Below are positions 1 to 5,761 of a DNA stretch of 5,995 nt, piece after piece (within the stretch, counting starts at the first letter, position 1; every line of letters starts with the position of its first letter). The stretch covers positions 1-5,995 of the forward strand of contig WOUX01000288.1 of the NCBI GenBank assembly GCA_009773075.1. The letters are read 5' to 3'. The translations under genes and the position numbers were made by a program. This DNA comes from a bacterium. GTDB lineage: Bacteria > Desulfobacterota > UBA8473. The notes under the pieces were generated by a model, which was not told where the DNA came from, searched no databases, and was given only the letters and a program-made list of their open reading frames with translations.

Positions 1-423
1 GATGCCGCAAAAAAAGTTAAGGAATCGGGCATTCTCCTGTCGGTTACAGTTATACTCGGGCTTGGCGGAGTCAAAGGCAGTGAAAGGCACGCGCTGGAAA
101 CATCGAGAATTTTGACAGAGATGGACCCTGATTATGCCGGAGCTTTGACCTTAACCTTAGTCCCCGAAACAGGGCTTGATAAAGAATGGAAACGCGGTGA
201 GTTCGAAATGATCACTCCTTTTGATTCTCTGTGGGAGTTAAAAACGATTATAGAAAATTCAACCTTCTCCAACTGTTTTTTTAGCTCCATGCATGCCTCA
301 AATTATTATGCAATCCGGGGCACCATGCCTAAAGATAAGGATAAAGTGCTCAATCAGCTCAAAGCTTTATTATCAAGAAAAGATTCTGACATGTTGCGGC
401 CGGAATTTCTCAGAGGGTTATAA
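1..423 (+). CDS. Radical SAM family protein, C-terminal part (5' end outside window)
   Basis: An open frame runs from the first base to a TAA stop, giving 140 residues with no start in view, so the gene is cut by the window edge. The sequence resembles the C-terminal half of COG1032-like radical SAM enzymes of about 290-300 residues. It shows a beta strand ending in ILGLGG (about residue 18-23), then DPDYAGALTLTLVPETGL, a helix rich in Glu and Leu, the motif SSMHASNYYAIRG (near residue 93-105) and the ending LRPEFLRGL. These blocks match my memory of the family, which forms the end of the TIM-like barrel and its C-terminal extension. The CxxxCxxC motif that binds the 4Fe-4S cluster and SAM would lie upstream and cannot be checked, and the substrate is unknown. 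The gene converges on the iron operon and shares no transcript with it. I am fairly sure of the family and unsure of any specific role. Confidence 0.82.
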   Translation, partial: DAAKKVKESGILLSVTVILGLGGVKGSERHALETSRILTEMDPDYAGALTLTLVPETGLDKEWKRGEFEMITPFDSLWELKTIIENSTFSNCFFSSMHASNYYAIRGTMPKDKDKVLNQLKALLSRKDSDMLRPEFLRGL

Positions 424-617
424 AGCGAATGCAAAAGGAAACCCCTCCGACTATTTTTCAGTTCATTTCAAAATGGTCTTGACTATTTTTCATTATTGTA
501 AAGAACTCCAATAATAATATTGTGTCCCTGAAGCAGGGTCAGACCGAGATAACTGTTTAGCAGCTTCATCTTTGATGGCTTCGTAAAAAATCTATCTGCG
601 GCGTTGCACTGCACCCT
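424..617. other. Intergenic gap between converging genes
   Basis: These 194 bases separate the radical SAM stop from the stop of the DtxR-family gene. They contain a 12-base direct repeat (GACTATTTTTCA at 449-460 and 481-492), a short 5-bp hairpin (CCCTG/CAGGG, 526-538) without a T-run, and a repeat fragment at the right end. I see no convincing gene or intrinsic terminator for either flanking gene. Confidence 0.6.
572..617. repeat. Fragment of a dispersed intergenic repeat
   Basis: The stretch starts with TGATGGCTTCGTAAAAAA and continues through CTGCGGCGTTGCACTGCACCC. I remember near-identical sequence as one end of a dispersed intergenic repeat in many deltaproteobacterial genomes, where a matching inverted end (ACGAAGCC...) lies tens of bases away. 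No second end is present here, so this looks like a truncated copy. It abuts the TGA stop of the DtxR-family gene. The match is from memory and was not searched. Confidence 0.45.
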
Positions 618-1253
618 TCACACAAAACGAACAAATATATCATTAGCTATCTCATTATCTACCGCAATCTGTGTTTGTCCAGCCTGGAACACATACGAGG
701 GGTATGTCTGTATTACCTCGACAGGCACACCGGGCAGTATCCCCATTGCCAAAAGTTTCTGTAGATTTTTGTGGTTCTTGGTCAGGATATAAACTATTTT
801 CCCCCCTTGTCCTTTTCTTAATTTTGAAAGTGACGTTACAATCTTTTCGGCAATTTCCTTTCCTTCTTTGCAACATCTGATGGGCGGTATGGGCTTACCA
901 TGTGGACATTCCCTTGGGTGCCCCAATAATGTGCATATACTCTCTTCAACATCCTCAGATATAATATGCTCGAATTTACATGCAGCGCTCTCCATGTCAT
1001 CTACACCTACATCCAGGACATCGTGAAGCAACCTTTCTGCAAGCCTGTGCCTTCTTATTACTTTTTTAGCTTCTCGATTACCTTTCGGCGTTAATTTCAC
1101 CCTGTTGTCTGAGATTACAACATGCTCTGACTTTGCCAATCTATTGACAGTGCTCTCCCTACCGAGCTTCTTTAACTCAACAAACGCATTTTCTCCCTCA
1201 ACAGTATCAATCCACAATTTTTCTAATATCTCTTGACCAGCATTAGTTACCAT
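618..1253 (-). CDS. DtxR/MntR-family metal-dependent regulator with FeoA-like C-terminal domain
   Basis: This 211-residue protein has the three-part layout of iron/manganese repressors of the DtxR family. A winged helix occupies about residues 1-60 and ends in LTPKG. A dimerisation and metal-binding domain (about 61-125) contains RRHRLAERLL, AACKFEH and GHPRECPHGKPIP. A FeoA/SH3-like domain (about 145-211) contains LLAMGILPGVPVEV. Compared with DtxR, H69, E73, C92, E95 and H96 line up with metal ligands H79, E83, C102, E105 and H106, while the position of DtxR H98 appears to be Glu (E88). Four extra cysteines (107, 116, 127, 128) surround the PHGKPIP motif. The winged helix looks a few residues shorter than usual. 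The ATG at 1253 has the ribosome site AAGGTGG (1264-1270) ten bases upstream, inside the preceding gene, which it overlaps by 11 bases. It is last in the iron operon and probably controls iron or manganese genes. Whether it binds its own operon is unknown. Confidence 0.9.
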   Translation of the reverse strand: MVTNAGQEILEKLWIDTVEGENAFVELKKLGRESTVNRLAKSEHVVISDNRVKLTPKGNREAKKVIRRHRLAERLLHDVLDVGVDDMESAACKFEHIISEDVEESICTLLGHPRECPHGKPIPPIRCCKEGKEIAEKIVTSLSKLRKGQGGKIVYILTKNHKNLQKLLAMGILPGVPVEVIQTYPSYVFQAGQTQIAVDNEIANDIFVRFV

Positions 1254-1419
1254 AACTTTTTAACCACCTTTTCAAGAATTTTACCAACTTTGGCTCAGGC
1301 AAGGTTTCATATCCGCAATTTGGGCATTTTATCATGTCACATTTAGCCATTGGGCATCCTTTGCAAGCCTCAATCCCTTCCCTCTCGCTAAATTCATGTC
1401 CACAAAATACGCATTTCAT
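1243..1419 (-). CDS. Small seven-cysteine zinc-ribbon-like protein of the feo operon
   Basis: This 58-residue protein lies between feoB and the DtxR-family gene. The reading frame extends further upstream but would then run inside feoB. The ATG at 1419 overlaps the feoB TGA as ATGA, so this start is chosen and translation is probably coupled; no strong ribosome site is seen. Cysteines fall at 3, 6, 19, 22, 27, 32 and 35, as CVFC, CKGC-P-MAKC and CPNC, followed by a basic, amphipathic tail ending in KFLKRWLKSYGN. Two outer CxxC pairs suggest a zinc ribbon or rubredoxin-like knuckle, and the central CxxC-x4-C adds three more possible ligands. There is no signal peptide or membrane segment, so it should be cytosolic. 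I recall similar unnamed proteins beside feoB in other anaerobes, but know no proven function. It is not the FeoB-associated Cys-rich membrane protein, which has a membrane helix. A role in Fe(II) hand-off or redox sensing is only a guess. Confidence 0.78.
   Translation of the reverse strand: MKCVFCGHEFSEREGIEACKGCPMAKCDMIKCPNCGYETLPEPKLVKFLKRWLKSYGN
1264..1270 (-). promoter_or_regulatory. Ribosome binding site of the DtxR-family gene
   Basis: AAGGTGG on the minus strand lies ten bases before the ATG at 1253. It sits inside the end of the small Cys-rich gene, so it supports this start and translation as part of the operon. Confidence 0.6.
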
Positions 1420-3341
1420 AACTGGACACCCAGGGCAACAAGGGCCTGATTCAGAACAAAACCAACCCCAAATGCGAAGAAGAGGACGAAAGTAAAGATC
1501 AGCGCTGCCGTCTTTATGCCCCTTTCCTTTATCATCATCATAAATTGGGCAACGCATGGCACAAAAAGCGTTAATATCACTGCTGCAACAGTAAGTTGTA
1601 TTCCTGTCAGGGCATTTTGCATACTGTACAATCCTGCTGCCCCATAATCGCGTCTAAAGAATCCAAAGAGAAACACCCTTGCGGTTTCGTCTGGCAAACC
1701 AACAAGATTTACAACCGGCTCTAAAGCATTTGTTATCACATGTAAGATTCCTGTTAGCTGAGAAATCCAGATCAGGACACTCACTATAATAAAAAGAGGG
1801 AAAACCTCTTTGAAATACCATACCATCCTTGAGTAAGTCTTTATTAAGACATTTGAAATCTTGGGTAATCGAAGGGGGGGCAACTCCATATAAAAACTGG
1901 GTTTTTCGCCTGGCAATATCCTTGCCGCCAAAAAACCAATCAGAATAAAATTAAGCAATACTACGACAACCCATATAAACAATGCCAGTGGATGACCCGC
2001 TAAAATGGCAAAAATGACCCCTAACTGTGCTGAACACGGCACGGCCAAGGCCAGCAGCAATGTGGAAATTACCCGTTCGCGTTTAGTCTCTTGTGTCCTG
2101 GTTACCATTGTCGCCATAGTGCTGCAACCTAACCCCAGCACCATAGGTATAACCGCCCTTCCACTCAGGCCAATCTTCTTGAAAACCCTATCTGCCAGCA
2201 TAGATAACCGGGGAAGGTATCCACTATCCTCAATAACAGAAAACACAAGGAAAAATGTCCCGACAATAGGAAGTATTATAGCCACGGCATACGTTATGCC
2301 TAAGGTGATGATACCGTATTCACCCACTATTAAGTCCTGGATCGGCCTGTAGGGGACATTGCTCATAACAAACCTGGTTATTACAGGATTGATTTTCTCA
2401 CCAAAGATTGTCCCCTCAATCAGATTAACAAGCTTGCCTGCACCCAAAACCCCTACAAAGAAACCGCCTGTTTTCAGAGGTACGGCTACTAAAGATGACG
2501 AGGTTATTTTCCTGACCTCATTTTGCAATCTAATTTTTATGATATAATTTAAAGGATAACCGTACTTGCGACTTGTTCTCTTTACAATCCCGTCGATCTG
2601 GTCATAATCCTTACTTTCCTTTTGCTTCACTAAACGTTGCATATCCTCGTCTTCTTGCAAAAGCAATAGAGAAACAGATCGTTTTGAAATTGGATAGCTG
2701 TTCTTAAGGAAGGATTCAATTTCTTTTATCGAGGATTCTATACCCTTCTGATAACTGGTTTGGAATTTATCCAAAACAGGAACATATTGATCGATTTTTC
2801 TAATGAGTTGATCAATACCCTTACCGGCAGTCGCAATTATAGGAACGACGGGTATGCCAAGTTTGCCTTCCAGGTCATTAAAATCTATGCTTATCCCTAA
2901 CCCTTCTGCTTCATCCATCATATTTATTACGAGTATAACCGGAAGACCTGCCTCGATTAACTGAAGTGTCAGGGGCAGCATCCGCTCCAGATTCTTGGCA
3001 TCAATCACATGGAGTATTATCTTCGGTTTTTCTTCCAGAAGCATCAATTTAGCAACACGTTCTTCCTCAGTAATGGGAATCAAAGAATACATGCCAGGCA
3101 AGTCAATTACACCAAAATCTCTGCCATTTATCTTACACTTGCCTTTATCAACTGTTACAGTGGTTCCGGGATAGTTTGATACCGTGACGTACATTCCCGT
3201 CAGCCTATTGAACAAAAGGCTTTTACCCACATTGGGATTCCCGACTATTACTATCTTTTGCAAACCCTCTATATCTTCCCCTGCCGGCCCGTGGCACTGA
3301 GGTGTTGTTTTCCTTTTTCCTATCGCTGAAAGGAATTTCAC
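1416..3341 (-). CDS. feoB: Ferrous iron transporter FeoB
   Basis: This 641-residue inner-membrane protein imports Fe(II). Its N-terminal G domain shows G1 GNPNVGKS (34-41), G2 PGTT (58-61), G3 DLPG (80-83), G4 NMMD (140-143) and a G5-like ATAGKG (170-175), followed by a helical spacer region to about 280. The membrane part carries VGEYG (339-343), EDSGYLPRL (371-379), GLGCSTMATMVTR (403-415), PCSAQLG (435-441), FFRRDYGAAGLY (561-572) and VPCVAQFMMM (594-603). C406, C436 and C596 match conserved pore-region cysteines. Hydrophobic segments are visible near 345-369, 425-446, 451-472, 513-529, 582-602 and 611-633. The start is GTG at 3341 with GGAG seven bases upstream. The first membrane helix expected just before FVGVLGAG (295-302) seems missing: PLKTG is followed almost directly by that block. 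An N-terminal extension of about 28 residues holds a Cys-His pair (16-17). It is 24 bases after fur and overlaps the next gene as ATGA. The family call is very secure. Confidence 0.97.
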   Translation of the reverse strand: MKFLSAIGKRKTTPQCHGPAGEDIEGLQKIVIVGNPNVGKSLLFNRLTGMYVTVSNYPGTTVTVDKGKCKINGRDFGVIDLPGMYSLIPITEEERVAKLMLLEEKPKIILHVIDAKNLERMLPLTLQLIEAGLPVILVINMMDEAEGLGISIDFNDLEGKLGIPVVPIIATAGKGIDQLIRKIDQYVPVLDKFQTSYQKGIESSIKEIESFLKNSYPISKRSVSLLLLQEDEDMQRLVKQKESKDYDQIDGIVKRTSRKYGYPLNYIIKIRLQNEVRKITSSSLVAVPLKTGGFFVGVLGAGKLVNLIEGTIFGEKINPVITRFVMSNVPYRPIQDLIVGEYGIITLGITYAVAIILPIVGTFFLVFSVIEDSGYLPRLSMLADRVFKKIGLSGRAVIPMVLGLGCSTMATMVTRTQETKRERVISTLLLALAVPCSAQLGVIFAILAGHPLALFIWVVVVLLNFILIGFLAARILPGEKPSFYMELPPLRLPKISNVLIKTYSRMVWYFKEVFPLFIIVSVLIWISQLTGILHVITNALEPVVNLVGLPDETARVFLFGFFRRDYGAAGLYSMQNALTGIQLTVAAVILTLFVPCVAQFMMMIKERGIKTAALIFTFVLFFAFGVGFVLNQALVALGVQL

Positions 3342-3348
3342 TGATTAT

Positions 3349-3352
3349 CTCC
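3349..3352 (-). promoter_or_regulatory. Ribosome binding site deciding the GTG start of feoB
   Basis: GGAG on the minus strand lies seven bases before the GTG at 3341, in the 24-base gap after the fur stop. There is no ATG in a comparable position, so this site fixes the non-ATG start. Confidence 0.65.
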
Positions 3353-3365
3353 AAATGTTTAATTT

Positions 3366-3842
3366 CTAGTCTACATCTACTCTATCTATAGTTGAAACTT
3401 TGCGATCCTTTCCTTCCTTCTTTAGACACTCTCTACAGTATCCAAAGAGTTCCAGCTTATGCCCGGTCACTTCAAACCCGTAACTTTCTGAGCATTTCTT
3501 CTCAATATCCATGACTTCATCCTCCTTGAACTCAATGATTTTTCCGCAGCCAAGGCATCGAAAGTGACAGTGATGCTCATGTCCTAACACGTGTTCATAG
3601 TGCATATGGCCATCTTCAAAGAAGACTTCCTTGATCAAACCGCTTTCGATGAGCAGAGGGATTGTTCTATATATAGATGCCTTTGATATACTACACTTCT
3701 TGTTCTTTAAACAAAGATAGAGGGTATCCACATCGAAGTGGTCATGGGTTAAGAATATCTCTTCGATGATTACCTCTCTTTCAGGCGTATTCCGAAGCCC
3801 ACTTTCCTTCACATATTTCCTGAAAACCTCTATTTCGTTCAT
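3366..3842 (-). CDS. fur: Fur-family metal-dependent repressor
   Basis: This 158-residue protein has the full Fur-family architecture. The N-terminal winged helix (about 1-80) contains LRNTPEREVIIEEIF and the recognition region ISKASIYRTIPLLIESGLI (52-70). The C-terminal dimerisation domain holds structural zinc pairs CLGC (96, 99) and CREC (136, 139). Likely regulatory-metal ligands are H33/H35, E83, H88, H90, H91, H93, E104 and H128, matching the His-rich stretch and the GHKLELFGYC block of the family. It would sense cytosolic Fe(II) and repress iron uptake. The ATG at 3842 has GAGG five bases upstream. It is first in a minus-strand operon with feoB 24 bases downstream, and its promoter overlaps a Fur-box-like palindrome, so autorepression is likely. 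The feoB partner favours an iron-sensing Fur over Zur or PerR, but sequence alone cannot settle the metal. It is a little longer than many Fur proteins because of a charged tail after residue 140. Confidence 0.93.
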   Translation of the reverse strand: MNEIEVFRKYVKESGLRNTPEREVIIEEIFLTHDHFDVDTLYLCLKNKKCSISKASIYRTIPLLIESGLIKEVFFEDGHMHYEHVLGHEHHCHFRCLGCGKIIEFKEDEVMDIEKKCSESYGFEVTGHKLELFGYCRECLKKEGKDRKVSTIDRVDVD

Positions 3843-3863
3843 AGATACCTCAACACAGGTACA

Positions 3864-3894
3864 ATTATTATTGAGAATCTATTGCAATAATAAT
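3864..3894. promoter_or_regulatory. Probable Fur operator (10-bp inverted repeat)
   Basis: ATTATTATTG at 3864-3873 and CAATAATAAT at 3885-3894 form a perfect 10-bp inverted repeat with an 11-base spacer. The 19 bases at 3867-3885 match the classical Fur box at 11 of 19 positions by my hand alignment, including the core TGAGAATC against TGATAATC. The palindrome covers the -10 element and the expected transcription start of the fur promoter, a typical place for a repressor. The binding protein is inferred. The DtxR-family regulator of the same operon is an alternative. Confidence 0.6.
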
Positions 3895-3915
3895 GCGCCA
3901 CCCCTTCTTTGTCAA
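3887..3915 (-). promoter_or_regulatory. Sigma-70-type promoter of the fur-feoB operon
   Basis: On the minus strand, TTGACA (3910-3915, perfect -35) is followed after exactly 17 bases by TATTAT (3887-3892, five of six to the -10 consensus). Transcription would begin near 3880, leaving a leader of about 38 bases before the fur ATG. The -10 lies inside the inverted repeat. Confidence 0.75.
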
Positions 3916-3926
3916 GGAAAAAATAT

Positions 3927-3953
3927 TTGACTTGCCAATTACTTCATTAAAAT
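3927..3953 (+). promoter_or_regulatory. Weak candidate promoter towards the permease gene
   Basis: TTGACT (3927-3932) and TAAAAT (3948-3953) each match the consensus at five of six positions, but the 15-base spacer is short. If used, the transcript would carry the whole palindromic element in its leader before the permease start. Such matches are easy to find by chance in A+T-rich DNA. Confidence 0.22.
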
Positions 3954-3977
3954 CTAATATTCAAATAAGGTTCATCT

Positions 3978-4152
3978 ACCGTAACTACTCAGGCACAAAG
4001 TGGCAAAGGCACATAGGCACAAAGAACAGGCTAATAGCCTGTAGCCTATAGGCTAATAGGCTAGAAAAATTTGTGCCTTGCCTATAGGCTAATAGGCTAG
4101 AAAAATTTGTGCCTTTGGTGCTCTGTTCCTCTGTGCCTACCTGAGTAGTAAC
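3978..4152. mobile_element. MITE-like palindromic intergenic element
   Basis: The ends are inverted copies: GTAACTACTCAGG (3981-3993) against CCTGAGTAGTAAC (4140-4152), with one mismatch in 13. Inside, the left arm has two copies of AGGCACAAAG (3991-4000 and 4015-4024), and the right arm has complementary TTTGTGCCTTT and CTCTGTGCCTAC stretches, so the arms can pair imperfectly for about 45 bases. The centre is built of AGGCTA/TAGCCT palindromes, including the perfect 14-base palindrome TAGCCTATAGGCTA (4042-4055). CATCT occurs on both flanks (3973-3977 and 4153-4157) and could be a target duplication, but the left boundary is then three bases beyond the inverted repeat and chance is not excluded. 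There is no coding potential. It lies between the divergent fur and permease genes. Confidence 0.6.
4044..4115 (+). repeat. Exact 36-bp tandem duplication (two copies)
   Basis: Bases 4044-4079 and 4080-4115 are identical over 36 bases with no spacer. Each unit begins with GCCTATAGGC, continues through TAATAGGCTAG and ends in AAATTTGTGCCTT. The unit combines the central palindrome and the start of the right arm of the surrounding element, so the duplication probably arose inside it by slippage or unequal exchange. Confidence 0.92.
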
Positions 4153-4194
4153 CATCTCCTAAAGACTTGCTCGATGAAAAGGATTCAAGGGATT

Positions 4195-4200
4195 AAGGAA
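4195..4200 (+). promoter_or_regulatory. Ribosome binding site deciding the permease start
   Basis: AAGGAA sits six to seven bases before the ATG at 4207. The in-frame ATG at 4174 has no such site, so 4207 is preferred. Confidence 0.65.
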
Positions 4201-4206
4201 GAAACT

Positions 4207-5493
4207 ATGAGCTTTAAAAGGTCTACCAGACTAGAGCTGTTTTCCTGGATGCTTTACGACTTTGCTAACACCTCCTTTACAGTAATGATCGTTACTTTTG
4301 TCTATTCTGTGTATTTCAGGGATATAGTTGCTAAAGGGCTAGAAAATAAGGCTGATTTCCTGTGGGGGCTCAATGGCTCTATATCAATGGTTGTGGTCGC
4401 CCTTCTTTCACCTGTTTTAGGTGCCATTGCTGACCATGCCCAGGCAAAGAAGAAGTTCCTTATCTTCTTTGCCCTCTTGTGCATTGCATTCGGGGGCATG
4501 CTCTTCTTCGTGAGGGAAGGAATGATCTTAGAGGGGATGATCTTCTTCATAATCGCGAATATTGGTTTTGAGGGTGGGAATGTATTTTACAATGCTTTCT
4601 TACCGGAGATTACTACCCAGGAGAAATTCGGACGAATATCCGGATATGGCTGGGCACTGGGATATCTGGGGGCAATTGTCACAATAATTATATGCAAACC
4701 GTTTCTATCAGGGGGGTTTGAGGAATCGAATCTGCCAAATGTCAGATTCACATTTCTCCTATCCGCCGTATTTTACCTGGTCTTTTCCCTGCCAATCTTC
4801 TTCTTCCTTAGGGAGAGAAGGAGAAAAGCAATAGTGGACAGGAATGATCCGTATATCGTTATGGGGTTTAAACGATTGAGGGATACCTTCAGGCATGTGA
4901 AACAATTCAAAGAGCTGGCAAAGTATCTGTTGTCATACTTTATTTATACTGATGGTGTCACGACAGTTATATACTTCAGCACTATTTATGCCAAGAACAC
5001 TTTGCACATGGATATCTCAGAACTGATACTCTTTTATATAATAGTTCAAACCACCGGCATCGTGGGAGCTATCTTCTTTGGCTGGCTTGCAGACAAACTT
5101 CTCCCTAAAAAGACTATTGAGATAACACTTATAATCTGGTGTGTTGTGGTAATCGGGGCATACTTTGTAGAAGATAAATCTGTTTTCTTTGTTATCGGAA
5201 TGTTAGCAGGGATTGCAATGGGCTCCAGTCAATCAGCGAGCAGATCCATGATGGGGCTTTTAACTCCCAGAGATAAAGAGGCTGAGTTCTTTGGATTCTA
5301 TGGGATAAGCGGGAAATTTTCTGCTGCCATGGGTCCTTTTGTATTTGGAATTATATCAGCCTTGACAGGTAGTCAGAGAATAGCGATACTGGCAGTAATC
5401 TCTTTCTTCATCATTGGATTGATCCTGCTCCAAAGGGTGGACGAGGAGGGAGGTATCCTGGCAGCCAGGAATTTTGATATCAATCGGCAATAA
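4207..5493 (+). CDS. MFS permease of the UMF1/Atg22-like family
   Basis: This 428-residue integral membrane protein has alternating hydrophobic segments along its whole length, consistent with about 12 helices. Signatures of the UMF1 (vacuole effluxer Atg22-like) branch are visible: SWMLYDFANTSF (13-24), GAIADHAQAKKK (72-83, the MFS loop motif), SGYGWALGYLGA (145-156), GWLADKLLPKK (292-302, the same motif in the second half), and SRSMMGLLTP with EAEFFGFYGISGKF (345-371). A charged cytosolic linker (about 201-238, RERRRK) joins the two halves. Length is normal for the family. The start at 4207 is chosen for its ribosome site; the ATG at 4174 would add 11 polar residues. The fungal relative Atg22 exports amino acids from vacuoles, but bacterial substrates are not established, so I give none. 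It is divergent from the iron operon and seems to be a single-gene unit. Confidence 0.93.
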   Translation: MSFKRSTRLELFSWMLYDFANTSFTVMIVTFVYSVYFRDIVAKGLENKADFLWGLNGSISMVVVALLSPVLGAIADHAQAKKKFLIFFALLCIAFGGMLFFVREGMILEGMIFFIIANIGFEGGNVFYNAFLPEITTQEKFGRISGYGWALGYLGAIVTIIICKPFLSGGFEESNLPNVRFTFLLSAVFYLVFSLPIFFFLRERRRKAIVDRNDPYIVMGFKRLRDTFRHVKQFKELAKYLLSYFIYTDGVTTVIYFSTIYAKNTLHMDISELILFYIIVQTTGIVGAIFFGWLADKLLPKKTIEITLIIWCVVVIGAYFVEDKSVFFVIGMLAGIAMGSSQSASRSMMGLLTPRDKEAEFFGFYGISGKFSAAMGPFVFGIISALTGSQRIAILAVISFFIIGLILLQRVDEEGGILAARNFDINRQ

Positions 5494-5556
5494 AACTTCG
5501 ATGAAGATATGCCCTACAAAAACGGCACGGCTTTGCCCAGTTCCTCTCCACATTTG

Positions 5557-5757
5557 TTATGGCTTTTTAAATTTCCCTTTCTTGAAATCCGACACTGCCC
5601 TGTTGGCAATGTCGTCAAGTTTCCCAGAAGCCACGTCTTTCTCAAATTGTTTGTCCCATTCTGATGCATCAAACTCTTCAACCCATGATCGAAATTCTTT
5701 AAGTTGCACTTCAGGCAATCTAGCCACTTCTTTTTTTATCTGTTGGACTAACATCAT
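5557..5757 (-). CDS. Small antitoxin-like protein, orphan
   Basis: This 66-residue acidic and lysine-rich protein starts MMLVQQIKKEVARLPEVQLK and contains FRSWVEEFDASEWDKQFEKD, then SGKLDDIANRAVSDFKKGK. It resembles a widespread group of small proteins of the form helix, LPxxxLxEFxxWxxEFDAxxWDxQxxxDxxxGKLD, often found just upstream of RelE/ParE-type toxin genes and annotated as antitoxins or hypothetical proteins. This is from memory. The predicted content is almost entirely helical and there is no membrane segment or signal peptide. The ATG at 5757 is preferred over a more distant in-frame ATG at 5817, because GAGGTGA (5762-5768) lies at the right distance and the family begins here. No toxin follows: the stop is 63 bases from the end of the converging permease gene. 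It may be a solitary antitoxin or the remnant of a pair. Confidence 0.72.
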   Translation of the reverse strand: MMLVQQIKKEVARLPEVQLKEFRSWVEEFDASEWDKQFEKDVASGKLDDIANRAVSDFKKGKFKKP

Positions 5758-5761
5758 AATC

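Noticed and set aside
526..538. Intrinsic terminator between the converging genes
   Set aside because: The stem is only five base pairs and no T-run follows on either strand.
1420..1557. Longer reading of the small Cys-rich gene (104 residues from 1557)
   Set aside because: The added 46 residues lie wholly inside the feoB coding sequence in another frame. The ATGA overlap at 1416-1419 gives a normal operon start.
2005..2352. Plus-strand open frame of 115 residues inside feoB
   Set aside because: It lies opposite clearly conserved FeoB membrane motifs and is a shadow of that gene.
4044..4115. CRISPR array
   Set aside because: The two 36-bp units are directly adjacent with no spacer, and the palindromic arms around them fit a MITE-like element. 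No cas gene is present.
4174..4206. Upstream ATG for the permease at 4174
   Set aside because: It has no ribosome site, while AAGGAA stands correctly before 4207. The added residues are polar and outside the family core.
5521..5540. Terminator for the permease gene
   Set aside because: Only a 4-bp GGCA/TGCC pairing is available and no T-run follows.
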